Assembly (NCBI RefSeq): GCF_029203305.1
Contig: NC_089466.1
Location: 1,054,001-1,118,000, forward strand
Length of the DNA: 64,000 nt
Reading direction: 5' to 3'
DNA from: Yamadazyma tenuis
Taxonomy: Eukaryota > Ascomycota > Pichiomycetes > Serinales > Debaryomycetaceae
The notes under the pieces were generated by a model. The model saw only the letters and a list, made by a program, of their open reading frames with translations, did not search any database and had not been told where the DNA came from. Positions 9,717 to 18,549 of this stretch are shown here, piece by piece. A program made the translations under genes and the position numbers. Position 1 is the first letter of the stretch. Each line of letters starts with the position of its first letter.

Positions 9717-11195
9717 TTATCTGGTCTGTCTCACACGGTCCCGGATAAACTCCAACACCACTGCCGCCACACAACTCACTCCCAACATCACCACCAACAT
9801 CATGTTCGAGTACTTGTATAACCTTGGAACATCGGCTGGCCAGCCCAGGTATAACGCGTAGGTGGCCGTCACCAGCCCCAAGTTACCCAATCCACTCACC
9901 AAGGCAGCACTGACCGCAATACCCACATCACCGTAACGGGCCCCAAAAATCTCTGCTGCCAACGACATACAGATCGGCACTGTGGGTCCAAGCCCGTATC
10001 CAGCAATAAGCAATCCTGCGTACTTGTTCCATGGCCCATGAGCAAAGGTTGTAACAAACATTCCCACCATGATTATGGCTGTTGCTCCACAGAAAATCAA
10101 GTACCGGTACTGCTTGAACCTGTCGGCAAAGGGGGTGATGGTCAAAATTCCTCCCAAGTCAAACAACCAGATAGGGGCGTATAATAATGAAACATTAATG
10201 GAACTAAGACTGGGGTTGTTGGCTTTAATGATGGTCGAGCCAAACACTGCCAATCCAAAGCCAGTTCCTACCACACCGAAATACATGATGACCAATGGCC
10301 ACACCCTCAAGTCCGACAAGATCATTGCAAGGTCCTTCCACCCCCAGGCCACAAACACATATCTCTGTCCAAGGTCTTGACGGTGGATAGCTTGTTCTTC
10401 CTCTGTAAGTGGGTGTCTAGGAGTGGCAATTCTGTTGTAGAACGCCACAAACCGGTTAGAAGCAGTCTTCTCTTCCTTGAAAGGACGATCTGGTAACCAC
10501 CACAACAAAGAAATTCCCACCGCAATTGTTACGGATCCATAGATTATGTACATCCACTGCCAGCCGTAGTATCCTCTTTCGCCGTCCATCTTCTGAAATC
10601 CAGCATTTACCAACCCTGAAACTGACGCCGAGAGCTGAGCAGCTGTGAAGTAGAATCCGATTCTCTTGGTCTGACGTTCGATGGGGTACCACAAACTAAT
10701 GTAGTAGCTCATACCCGGCCAAGTTCCAGCACCGACAACACCAGAAATAAACCTAGCAGCAATAAGCCCACCACTGTTGGAGAGCTTGCAGTAGCAGAGA
10801 TAAACCAATCCGACGGTGATAACAATACGGGATAACCAACTTTGGGGTCTGACCTTAGTCATTATCAAGTTCATAGGAACATCGAAGATGATGTAACCAA
10901 CATAGTACAACGCAGAAGCGGTACTGGTGTTCTTTCCTACCAACTTAAGAGTCTGGATGATGGAGTGTCCCTGGTCCGAGTTCATGGTCAAAGTCAACCC
11001 GTATGAGTTCGACCCAAATGAGGTCATAAAGTAGAGACACCAAAGAGCAGGGATGATTCTGTAGTCAAGCTTTCTGTAGATTCTGTCCAACTCCTTGCGA
11101 GTAGCAGCTTCGTGGCCCTCTTCGACGTCACGAGGGGGCGAGCTGATGGAGTGGGCTTGAGCCAAGTCTTTATCTTCCGATTTGATCAGATCCAT
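9717..11195 (-). CDS. MFS transporter, anion:cation symporter (Dal5/Tna1) family
   Basis: A 492-residue polytopic protein with about 12 hydrophobic segments. It has the ACS-family pattern: a basic cytosolic lead (RKELDRIYRKLDYRIIPALW), a first-helix region, FDVPMNLIMTKVRPQSW after helix 3, and GAGTWPGMSYYISLWYP in the helix 4-5 region. Known members import allantoate, nicotinate, pantothenate, biotin or similar organic anions with protons at the plasma membrane. The substrate is not decidable here. The ATG at 11195 is followed by a typical soluble N-terminus. It is convergent with the STP-type gene (126 bp between stops). Its upstream region has a palindromic pair of Gcn4-type TGASTCA sites, suggesting amino-acid control. 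Confidence 0.87.
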   Translation of the reverse strand: MDLIKSEDKDLAQAHSISSPPRDVEEGHEAATRKELDRIYRKLDYRIIPALWCLYFMTSFGSNSYGLTLTMNSDQGHSIIQTLKLVGKNTSTASALYYVGYIIFDVPMNLIMTKVRPQSWLSRIVITVGLVYLCYCKLSNSGGLIAARFISGVVGAGTWPGMSYYISLWYPIERQTKRIGFYFTAAQLSASVSGLVNAGFQKMDGERGYYGWQWMYIIYGSVTIAVGISLLWWLPDRPFKEEKTASNRFVAFYNRIATPRHPLTEEEQAIHRQDLGQRYVFVAWGWKDLAMILSDLRVWPLVIMYFGVVGTGFGLAVFGSTIIKANNPSLSSINVSLLYAPIWLFDLGGILTITPFADRFKQYRYLIFCGATAIIMVGMFVTTFAHGPWNKYAGLLIAGYGLGPTVPICMSLAAEIFGARYGDVGIAVSAALVSGLGNLGLVTATYALYLGWPADVPRLYKYSNMMLVVMLGVSCVAAVVLEFIRDRVRQTR

Positions 11196-11559
11196 TTTTG
11201 TTTTTTGACAAAGAATTGCAACTTCTGGTGCTTAAATAGTTGCAGAAGGACCGCGAAAAAATTATTTGGTTTGAGTCAAATGACTCAAATTAGCTGCGAC
11301 ACGCTGTTTTTCTACGGCGGGCTGCCGGTCAAACTGAGTCGCCCAACATTTTGAGGATCTGGGCGATTCATTTGACTTTGTCCGGCTGATCTTTCTGCGA
11401 CTGTAGATAGATTTTTGGCCCATGCACCCACCCGTCTACCAGGTAAATTATTCTACGATGAATTAGCTTCATGTTTTATTTGTGATACTCGACATATTTT
11501 ATTTTAGAGATCAGCTTGCATATATTCTACTATGGCATTGCTAACAATTTGTTGGCTCA
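11196..11559. promoter_or_regulatory. Upstream region of the ACS transporter gene
   Basis: About 360 bp between the transporter ATG and the stop of the ENTH gene, both on the minus strand. It contains CGCGAAAAA at 11252-11260, the paired TGASTCA palindrome at 11270-11289 and a further TGAGTCG at about 11334. No coding sequence was seen. Confidence 0.5.
11270..11289. promoter_or_regulatory. Inverted pair of Gcn4/AP-1-type sites
   Basis: The 20-base sequence TTTGAGTCAAATGACTCAAA is a near-perfect palindrome with two bZIP sites, TGAGTCA (11272-11278) and TGACTCA (11281-11287), two bases apart. It lies 75-95 bp upstream of the transporter ATG. TGASTCA is the known target of Gcn4. The function here is inferred. 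Confidence 0.6.
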
Positions 11560-12051
11560 TTACACCTGGTAAATCTGGCCTCCCGTAAACACCACCCCCG
11601 ACGGCTGAACATTTTTTCTCGTCTCAGCTATCAAATCCTCGTCCTGCAAAAAATCATACAACCGCTTGGCAGCAGCATTAATCGAGTCCTTTCCTGCTCC
11701 GCTGTAGGCCTCCAACTCCTTGAACTTTGTGTCGATATTCTCGGTGAACATCAACGCATTCTCGCTGCCACGAATAGCAATCTGCTCAAACACTATGATC
11801 GCCTTGTACACGCGCGACCAGTCGCTTCCCCGGTAATCCAAGTACTCCTGCAAGCATTCACAAACCCCAAAAAGTCCTTGGTCATTGTAAGTGTACAGTA
11901 TCAACTCCTGGGTTCTCTGCGGATCGGGCTCACTCTTACCGTCCTCAATTACGAACATCACCAGACGCTTAAACAAGTTGTTGCTGGTGAAGCCGGTGAC
12001 CATCAGTTTGGTTATGACTTTGGCTCTCTGAACTTTGCCTAATAAGCCCAT
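11560..12051 (-). CDS. Small ENTH/ANTH-like domain protein
   Basis: A 163-residue protein that appears to be little more than one ENTH-type helical domain. Supporting blocks are WSRVYKAIIVFEQIAIRGSE (ENTH helix 4-5 region, usually WRVYKAL.LLEYLL..GSE) and DSINAAAKRLYDFLQDEDLI near the end (usually the VREKAKELVELLxDD block). ENTH domains bind phosphoinositides and act in clathrin-coated vesicle formation. Baker's yeast Ent4 is a comparable short ENTH protein, but this one lacks any long tail with clathrin or ubiquitin motifs. The ATG at 12051 is the natural start. Whether it is an Ent4 counterpart or a lineage-specific ENTH remnant is not clear. Confidence 0.6.
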   Translation of the reverse strand: MGLLGKVQRAKVITKLMVTGFTSNNLFKRLVMFVIEDGKSEPDPQRTQELILYTYNDQGLFGVCECLQEYLDYRGSDWSRVYKAIIVFEQIAIRGSENALMFTENIDTKFKELEAYSGAGKDSINAAAKRLYDFLQDEDLIAETRKNVQPSGVVFTGGQIYQV

Positions 12052-12321
12052 TTCTGGGGTTTTAAAACGGCAACCCCGGTCTATTAAATAGCTTGCCCCA
12101 TTTACCCCTCAGGGGAGTAGTCGAGGCCAGTAATGCCAAGACCCTCGTGTTAATGTCGGGAGACATTCACCATCCATTGTTGTATGCGCTAATAATAGAA
12201 CAGTTATGCAAGTGGCACCCCGAAAAATCTCGCTGGATAGCGGTGTTATGTCGGTGTTGGCGCTAGGCGCAGGTCAATTTGGCCATCAACGGGCTTCTCC
12301 CGGTGTTGGCATCCAGCAAAC

Positions 12322-13510
12322 TCATGACCCCGTCAGGCCTTCTGCCTGACTCTCATCCACCAACTCCTGCCATTCGGGAGCTGGCTGCTTTGGGGTACGT
12401 CGCGAGAGCTCCTGACCTGCTAGTTCTACGGGTCCACCACAAACATACACAAAAAATTTCGGTGGCCGGGCCTGGTCTTGTGTTGCAATTTAAACGAGTC
12501 GACACAATTCTGGTAACCGTTGGGGAACACCAACACATGGTTGGGCAGGGCCTCCATCAAAACGATGTCCTTGATCAGCATGTTGGTACGTAGGTTCTTA
12601 AAACGCACACCGGAATAAGAGCTTCGACTCGGTGATATTGACCACCTTGTATTAGTAGAGAACTATAGCTACAATGTCCTCATTTATACACCCTTCCAAG
12701 TGCCAGGAGCCGCCGGCGTACGTGGAGTTTTCAGGGGTCAACTCGATATTGGCCAACTTGACAATCACCTTGGCGTGGTACTCGGCGTTGAAGATATCAC
12801 CGTCCACCGGGTCGGTACCTTGATGAACTCGGGGAACCATGCCGTGCTAGCGTGTAGTCCAACCTGGGCACGGCGGCGTTGAACTGGCCAAAATCTACCT
12901 TAAACATGCTGGGAAGCCACTGGAACTTGAACGCCCCCGGTCGTTGCGGTAGAATTTGGGCCTCTTGGTTCTGTGGACTGTAATGGCATTTTAATCGAAT
13001 GAATCAGCTGGACTTTACGTTTGGTCGCAACTGTATGCCCGTACCGCAACGGGTATAGCGATGGATGCACGAGGTCGACCACCTAGTTGTTGGAATTGGG
13101 GTGGTAGTCCACGTCGTCACCAAACAGCGCGTAGAGGTCGCTGGTTTAGGCGGTGGGTTGTTCTCTGGTTTCGACACAAATACATGTATCGCTGTAACAG
13201 AGTTTGTGGTCAAAATCAATGATATATCCACTATCCACAAACTCCACAAATTTGGCCGGAAGGCCCTCGAACCACGCCAACTCATTCTCCAAGTATGTGA
13301 AAAGGGCGACTATGTCATGAAAGAGTATTTTCTTTCTAGCTGGGCGCCTATTTCCTGTTTCCACTTGTTGAAGATAACTGGATCCTTATACTTAGATTCC
13401 CATTGCGGCTTCTGTAGAGTAATTTTCGACACCTCATAGATGGTCCCCTCAGGCAAGCCTCTGGCCGAAGGGCCGTCCATAAACATCTGTCACCAGGAGT
13501 CGGGAAACAT
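12322..13510 (-). pseudogene. Decayed DUF4246-family gene
   Basis: Read on the minus strand, short pieces in different frames line up in order with one DUF4246 protein. From 13510: MFPDSW, an in-frame TGA, then MFMDGPSARGLPEGTIYEVS and YKDPVIFNKWKQE to a TAG. Next comes a shifted frame with HDIVALFTYLENELAWFEGL and LPAKFVEFVDSGYI (13364-13146). Then VDLVHPSLYPLRYGHT (near 13080), YHAKVIVKLANIEL with GGSWHLEGCINEDIVAIVLY (12840-12652), and HVLVFPNGYQNCVDSFKL with TRPGHRNFLCMFVVDP (12608-12426), ending in a last frame that stops at 12322. These are the family's characteristic C-terminal blocks. At least one nonsense change and several frameshifts separate them, so no full product can be made. 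DUF4246 proteins are common in filamentous and some yeast genomes; their function is not established. Confidence 0.8.
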
Positions 13511-13576
13511 GATTTTTGGCATATTAGTAGTTTACAGACCCTGCGAAAATCCTGGAGACTTGACTGCCGTTATACG

Positions 13577-13594
13577 CGCGAAAACGGTTTCGCG
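13577..13594. promoter_or_regulatory. Inverted CGCGAAA pair upstream of NUR1
   Basis: CGCGAAAACGGTTTCGCG places CGCGAAA (13577-13583) and TTTCGCG (13588-13594) head to head with a 4-base spacer, 22 bp before the NUR1 ATG. CGCGAAA is the SBF/SCB core and also resembles CGCG sites bound by RSC-type factors in yeasts. Cell-cycle control is an inference. Confidence 0.5.
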
Positions 13595-13616
13595 ATCCAA
13601 AATCTAAACAAACATC

Positions 13617-15161
13617 ATGGGAGACAAAAGAAGAGTCCGTAGAACACCGGTGCTCGAGAAGATCCGAAACTATCCATACGACGTGTACTTGTTCGTCAAC
13701 GAGGCATTTGCGTCTATCGATTGGGACGACTACAACCGCGCCGCCGTGGTGTTGTGCAATATCGTATCGCTTGTGTTTGTTGTGCTAAACAGCATCAACT
13801 ATACTCCCACCGCAACTACGTCCACCTTGTTCCACGTCGACTCCCGCCGCTTGGACAAGTCCAGCCAGGCTCTCTTGAGCCATTCCCGTGAGGTGTACGC
13901 GTTTGTGGGTCCCTCTGGTGCTTCTGGCTCCTTGTGGATCTCCCTCACCCAGTCGGTGTTGGTGGTGATCTATGTGGCGTCCGTGGCCATTTGCTACCAC
14001 TTGATGTTCAATTCGACGCGGATGTACTCGGTGATCAACTCCAACACGAAGCCCAAAACCCCCAGTGCTCGGGAGGCCTTACTCAGTGATGAGCCCACTA
14101 ATCGGTTGGTCCAGATATTGGCATCGGTATTGAGGTTCTTCAATAAGGACGTCGATGACGACAGCTACTATAATGACTCGGAAACCACCACCAACATCAG
14201 CGAGGACTTGAAGTTGAACGGGAATAAGTTGGTGTATGAGATCGATGTGTGGCAGCCCAGCCAGTTTTGTTTGATTTTGTTCAGTTTTGTGAACCCTATC
14301 GGCTTGCTTGTGGCCAAAATAATGGTGGAGATGTCTGTGTGGAAGGTGGGACTCACGGTGTTGTTGTTCAACTTCCAGATGTATTATCTAATCAACAAGT
14401 TTTTGGTTCTCATCAACGACAAGCAAATCTTGTACCAGGAGATGTTCCAGGAGTATAACGATAAGTTTGTCAAGCCCAAGACAAACGTGTTGAAACAGGA
14501 CGTGGGAATTGATGCAACGGGAAAATATGGAGGTTTGGGTCAAGTGGTGGACCACTCTAATCCATACTACCAGAACACCAAGCTGAAGGTGTTTATTGTT
14601 CACGACATCAACGGGAAGCCATTCAACACCATTTCGAAGGAAGATATCGACGAGGAACGCAAGCTCTTTGAAAGCGAAAAGATCCGGTTTGAGTTGGAAA
14701 GAGACAAGTTTAATCACGAGCAAAAGGTGTTGAACAGCAGTATGGATTCAGACTGGCTCAGAAACACCATCCACTCCACCCCTTTCAAGACACCCGGCAA
14801 TAGAGACAATTACTACAACAGATCGTCGTTGCGGTCTACTGAGAGAGGCATAAACAGAAGCTCAGTTTTGAACAGGTCGTTCAATACCTCTCCTGTGAGA
14901 GATAGAGATAGAAGCTATATGTCGCTGGATGCGTCTCGTATGAGGTCTCCGGGCCAACCGTTGGACAGGTCTCCTACCCGTCCAAGGTCTCCTGTAAGAA
15001 GTGTTGGTGTGGGAATTGGTTCTCCTATAAGAACAGGAATGACCTCGCCCACCAGAAACGGAAGACTATCTCCTGAAAGACCTCATATAACGACACCTAC
15101 TTACGACACCAAGACCACGAGATTTAACGACAGAACCCCGACCATCAACAGATGGAAATAG
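13617..15161 (+). CDS. NUR1: Nuclear rim protein Nur1
   Basis: A 514-residue inner-nuclear-membrane protein. Nur1 with Heh1/Src1 (the CLIP complex) tethers rDNA and telomeric chromatin to the nuclear envelope. It has hydrophobic segments at about 42-60 (VLCNIVSLVFVVLNSI), 104-130 and a double span around 218-262 (ILFSFVNPIGLLVAKI, then VGLTVLLFNFQMYYLINKF). The family block MFQEYNDKFVKPKTNVLKQD follows, and then a long Ser/Arg/Pro-rich tail with repeated RSPxRxxSP phosphorylation-type motifs (about 400-514), fitting the known mitotic phosphorylation of Nur1. The ATG at 13617 is directly preceded by a CGCGAAA palindrome. Identification rests on topology and the conserved block rather than a catalytic motif. 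Confidence 0.83.
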   Translation: MGDKRRVRRTPVLEKIRNYPYDVYLFVNEAFASIDWDDYNRAAVVLCNIVSLVFVVLNSINYTPTATTSTLFHVDSRRLDKSSQALLSHSREVYAFVGPSGASGSLWISLTQSVLVVIYVASVAICYHLMFNSTRMYSVINSNTKPKTPSAREALLSDEPTNRLVQILASVLRFFNKDVDDDSYYNDSETTTNISEDLKLNGNKLVYEIDVWQPSQFCLILFSFVNPIGLLVAKIMVEMSVWKVGLTVLLFNFQMYYLINKFLVLINDKQILYQEMFQEYNDKFVKPKTNVLKQDVGIDATGKYGGLGQVVDHSNPYYQNTKLKVFIVHDINGKPFNTISKEDIDEERKLFESEKIRFELERDKFNHEQKVLNSSMDSDWLRNTIHSTPFKTPGNRDNYYNRSSLRSTERGINRSSVLNRSFNTSPVRDRDRSYMSLDASRMRSPGQPLDRSPTRPRSPVRSVGVGIGSPIRTGMTSPTRNGRLSPERPHITTPTYDTKTTRFNDRTPTINRWK

Positions 15162-15249
15162 CTTCACTGGTTTTAACCAAACACTCATGGTCTATTTGAT
15201 GAACTGAACCTAATGCTCTATAGTTGATGAAACTAAATACTAATATACA

Positions 15250-16392
15250 CTATTGTCCACTTACCTGCCTTTTGAACCTGTTCAAACAAATTATGAACCG
15301 GATGTAGCCCCGAAGCCTGGTTCTTGGGGTCCTAGGTGCCTTTATATTACACACAATGAGCTTTTCGACGCTGGAGTAAGTCTTGCTACTGAGTAAAATG
15401 TTCGTGGTATCATCTTGGTGGTGGTTAATCAAATTTGTGGTGTTTTCTGTAATATCTTCATCATCCACAACCACATCATTGTAATCGCCAAAAGGGTATA
15501 TGCGTTCGTCCAAGAGTGTGCCGACCTTGTCAAAGTTATCAGTGAACTTGTTGACGATGTTTGACTGAACAAACCTCTTCACCAACTTATTATAGGTCTT
15601 TAAGTTCTCTACTTTTTCCGAGTTGGCATCTTCTTTGGATTTGAAGTCGGTCACCTCGTTGTTGAGAGTCTGAATGATCTCCTTGACAATCATAAGCTCG
15701 TTGTCTTTGTCTTGGATCCTCAAATCCGATGCTTGTAAGTCTGCCTTCAACCCTTTTAACTTGTGAACCAACTGCTCATTTACCATCTTCTCGTCGTAGA
15801 CTCGCCGTTCAAGCTCATGTCGGATACTCACTACGTTTTCCGACTCGCGCAACTTCAAGTCGTTTATCGTCTGCATTTTGGAGTAGTTCTGTTGCTGAAG
15901 GATGTTGTTATCGTGCTTCAACTGCTTGATCATGTGCTTCAATTGGGTGATTTCGTCCTTCTGCTGGGTGATCTTGTCGACCAAAAGGCTCGACCCTGCA
16001 GACGTCCTCTTGGTATCAGCAACATATCCTGGGGTGAATATTGGCTTTGTCTCGTTAACTCGAGTGAATATTGGCTTTGTACTCTCATTTCGAGTAAATG
16101 ACTTTGTGCCAACTGGCTTGAACAGTTGTGTATTCTCCTGCCCTGGGCCTGCCAGTCTGAATTCTGGTCTCGAAATTCCCGAGGCCTTCGGAGAGTCACT
16201 TTCTTTCAGTGTTTTTCGCTCTGGCTTCATTGCCGGCTTGTCTGTGTTGATATCAATTGGCATCAACTTCTCGCCATTCTGACGCCCAAGCCACTCCTTA
16301 GGTTTGTGAACTGTCTCTTGTTGAATCAACAACCGCAACTGGTCCTTCAACTCCTTATTCTTTACCTTTACTCTATCTAGTGTGTCGTCCAT
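15250..16392 (-). CDS. Coiled-coil protein of unknown function
   Basis: A 380-residue protein if started at the ATG at 16392 (MDDTLDRVKVKNKELKDQL). A frame extension to an ATG at 16494 would add 34 residues but overlaps the NUP53 coding end. A perfect ACGCGT box at 16433-16438 lies within that extension, which favours the 16392 start. Residues about 1-30 form a short heptad helix, and 45-145 are Pro/Lys/Thr-rich with a repeated FTRxNExTKPIFT motif. A long coiled coil follows (about 150-270: QQKDEITQLKHMIKQLKHDN onward), then an acidic stretch and a basic tail (LRGYIRFIICLNRFKRQ). I do not recognise the family. A spindle-pole or kinetochore role would fit the architecture and the MCB-type box, but this is speculation. 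Confidence 0.6.
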   Translation of the reverse strand: MDDTLDRVKVKNKELKDQLRLLIQQETVHKPKEWLGRQNGEKLMPIDINTDKPAMKPERKTLKESDSPKASGISRPEFRLAGPGQENTQLFKPVGTKSFTRNESTKPIFTRVNETKPIFTPGYVADTKRTSAGSSLLVDKITQQKDEITQLKHMIKQLKHDNNILQQQNYSKMQTINDLKLRESENVVSIRHELERRVYDEKMVNEQLVHKLKGLKADLQASDLRIQDKDNELMIVKEIIQTLNNEVTDFKSKEDANSEKVENLKTYNKLVKRFVQSNIVNKFTDNFDKVGTLLDERIYPFGDYNDVVVDDEDITENTTNLINHHQDDTTNILLSSKTYSSVEKLIVCNIKAPRTPRTRLRGYIRFIICLNRFKRQVSGQ

Positions 16393-16432
16393 ACTTTGTT
16401 GTGGTTTGTGGATGTATTTTTTTGTCGCAACA

Positions 16433-16438
16433 ACGCGT
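16433..16438. promoter_or_regulatory. MCB box (ACGCGT) upstream of the coiled-coil gene
   Basis: A perfect ACGCGT hexamer lies 41 bp before the ATG at 16392. ACGCGT is the MBF target of G1/S-expressed genes in yeasts. A single copy can occur by chance. Confidence 0.35.
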
Positions 16439-16468
16439 TCTACGATGCGATGTGAGATATTAAATAAT

Positions 16469-17578
16469 CTATAACTCGTTAAACCCAAAAACATACTTCA
16501 TGATGTTGCCCACTACGCCCAAGTTCTCGTTGTTGTGCTTGTTGTCGATGCCCTTGTTATCATTGTTGGCGGAAGTGGGACCCAAAAATAATTTGGACCC
16601 ATCTTTAACCTCAAGCTTCGAGAAGTTTGAGTTTGTCAAGTCTTGCGAAGCATCAGGTTCCTGAGTCTTGAATCCCAGCGTCTTGAACTCGATCCCGCTA
16701 CCTATATCTTCGTAGTCGCCCAATTTCCGGTTCTGTAGCTTCTCAACCGCATCCTTTGTGTAGGGTATTACTCCCAACAACAGGCCATTGAACACCATTC
16801 CGTTCTGGAACAATGCCTCGATAGCCAGAGCCGGATTGTCATATGTGATCTTCACCCACGATGTGCCACTCAAGCACGAGATGATTTTTTCTCGTTGTTT
16901 GTTGTTGATGGTCTTGTAAAGTTTGTTCTTGTTCATCTCAAAGTCTTCCAAAATAGTCCCAAAATCCTGGAAATATTGTATAACCTGGTTGGCGATGTGC
17001 TCGGGGTACCCGAACACCAAGATGGCACTCTCACCGTTCTCAAGCGGGTTGATGGCCTGAGGCTTCTTCTTCTCCACCCTCTGACTGCTGTCGACTTCTC
17101 CACGATTGAACACATTCCCGTACTGTTTGGGATCCTTGTTGAGAAACGAGTCAGTGTGGTTGTTGGGCTTATCCAAGTTCAAGAGTATCTCGTCGTTCAA
17201 GTCATAAATGGATCTTGAAGGGGGCATATCATCATCCATGGCCTCATAGATGGAGAGATCATCAGTTATGGTCTTGTTGATGGTTTCGTCAAACTTGGTT
17301 ACATCGGCGGTCGTGTCATATATGTTTGAAGCAGTACTGATTCTGGACTCCAAGCCTGGCTTTCTGGGAGATCCAAACGAGACAGCATTAAAGGAATTGC
17401 TCGATTGTGATTGTTTGGCCTTGTCATTTTTCTTGCCGGTGGTGATTTGGAAACCTGGTTTGCGTTTGGACGTGATGTGGTTAGGTATCACACGCTTCAC
17501 CGGGTACGATGACCACGAAGGCTCCTCTGCTGGGGTGCTGGTTTGATTGACTTGACTTTGTTGTGTAAAGACAGACAT
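16469..17578 (-). CDS. NUP53: Nucleoporin Nup53/Nup59 (NUP35 family)
   Basis: A 369-residue nucleoporin of the inner-ring region. The central NUP35-type RRM occupies about 190-285: ESAILVFGYPEHIANQVIQY, YFQDFGTILEDF, then SWVKITYDNPALAIEALFQN and NGMVFNGLLLGVIPY. The extreme C-terminus is a short amphipathic helix (NIMKYVFGFNEL), the membrane-binding element known from Nup53 and Nup59. The N-terminal half is disordered with Ser/Pro motifs (SFGSPRKPG). The frame continues upstream to a non-ATG codon; the ATG at 17578 (MSVFTQQSQ) is the likely start. It is divergent from RRP42 with only about 71 bp between start codons. Whether it is the single NUP53/ASM4 gene of this genome cannot be told. Confidence 0.88.
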   Translation of the reverse strand: MSVFTQQSQVNQTSTPAEEPSWSSYPVKRVIPNHITSKRKPGFQITTGKKNDKAKQSQSSNSFNAVSFGSPRKPGLESRISTASNIYDTTADVTKFDETINKTITDDLSIYEAMDDDMPPSRSIYDLNDEILLNLDKPNNHTDSFLNKDPKQYGNVFNRGEVDSSQRVEKKKPQAINPLENGESAILVFGYPEHIANQVIQYFQDFGTILEDFEMNKNKLYKTINNKQREKIISCLSGTSWVKITYDNPALAIEALFQNGMVFNGLLLGVIPYTKDAVEKLQNRKLGDYEDIGSGIEFKTLGFKTQEPDASQDLTNSNFSKLEVKDGSKLFLGPTSANNDNKGIDNKHNNENLGVVGNIMKYVFGFNEL

Positions 17579-17614
17579 TTGGATGTGTGTGTTTTTTGAG
17601 AAGCAGTGCTTGAG

Positions 17615-17623
17615 TTTTCGCGC
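17615..17623. promoter_or_regulatory. CGCG element in the NUP53/RRP42 divergent promoter
   Basis: TTTTCGCGC lies between the two start codons, 36 bp from NUP53 and 26 bp from RRP42. It matches the CGCGAAA-type element found in other short promoters of the window. Confidence 0.4.
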
Positions 17624-17649
17624 AGAGGAAGACAAATATTTCATCACCC

Positions 17650-18510
17650 ATGCTTTTGTCCCCGGCAGAAAGGCAATACTTATACGACTCGCTCGTGCAG
17701 AACCCGCCAATACGGCCAGATGCCAGGAATGTCTTTCAGTGCCGTCCGTTGGAGGCTACCACCACTTTTTTGCCCAGTTCCAACGGTTCTGCCAGATTGA
17801 GAATGACCGATGGAGCTGAGTGTATTGTGAGTGTCAAGTCCAAAGTGGTAAAAACAGCCGATACTCCCAACTTATTGGAGGTGGATGTGGATGTCCAAGG
17901 ATACAGAGATGATTCCAACTTTGTGGCGACGCTAAAGTACAATTTGTCGAGCCTATTACACAAGAACTTTCCTTTTGAGGCCTTGAAGCTTACAAGTAGA
18001 TACAGTTATAAGTTATTTATTGACTGTATTGTGATGAGTAATACGTCGTACCCATTGACTATCATCTCTATGGCCATATACTTGGCGTTGAAAACCACCA
18101 AGTTGCCCAAGTTGGTCAGTGAGGTTGATGATGTGAATGTGGAGGAACAACCAACATTTTCAGACGATTGGGAAGATGCTAAAACCTTGGGAGAAGCCAC
18201 CGGCTCAGACTTTCAGCCGCCTGTGTTCATCACCTTGGGTGTCATCGGGTCGTCACTATTGTTTGATCCGTCGCTCGAGGAGGAACAGGTGTTGGAAAAT
18301 GGGCTAATTGTGAGTTTCTACGATGGGAAGGCCCAAACCCCATTACAGAACATAAATCTTGCATTAAACTCGAACAAAAACAACTATAAAGGCTTGAAAC
18401 TGACACACATAGTGTCTGCAATCTCCATGGTCAATAAGTATTGTGGAATGATTATTCATGCCTTGGACACGTTAATAGACCAAGATGAAGGAGATGGCCA
18501 AGTCTTCTAA
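17650..18510 (+). CDS. RRP42: Exosome core subunit Rrp42 (RNase PH-like)
   Basis: A 286-residue RNase PH-fold protein of the six-member ring of the nuclear and cytoplasmic RNA exosome. The N-terminus MLLSPAERQYLYDSL with NPPIRPDARN is the Rrp42 signature. It continues with FLPSSNGSARLRMTDGAECIV and SVKSKV, then EVDVDVQGYRDD. The RNase PH phosphorolytic residues are not kept, as known for eukaryotic exosome ring members, so it is structural. The ATG at 17650 aligns exactly with the baker's yeast start. It is tail-to-tail with TRM3, with 39 bp between stop codons. A roughly 20-residue acidic insertion around 170-190 makes it slightly longer than the 265-residue yeast protein. Confidence 0.95.
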   Translation: MLLSPAERQYLYDSLVQNPPIRPDARNVFQCRPLEATTTFLPSSNGSARLRMTDGAECIVSVKSKVVKTADTPNLLEVDVDVQGYRDDSNFVATLKYNLSSLLHKNFPFEALKLTSRYSYKLFIDCIVMSNTSYPLTIISMAIYLALKTTKLPKLVSEVDDVNVEEQPTFSDDWEDAKTLGEATGSDFQPPVFITLGVIGSSLLFDPSLEEEQVLENGLIVSFYDGKAQTPLQNINLALNSNKNNYKGLKLTHIVSAISMVNKYCGMIIHALDTLIDQDEGDGQVF

Positions 18511-18549
18511 TGAACTGTACATTAAATTTACATAGATTCTAATACAATC

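Noticed and set aside
16393..16494. N-terminal extension of the coiled-coil protein, which looks like a mitochondrial presequence
   Set aside because: It overlaps the end of NUP53 and contains the likely promoter element. The ATG at 16392 is more economical, though not proven.
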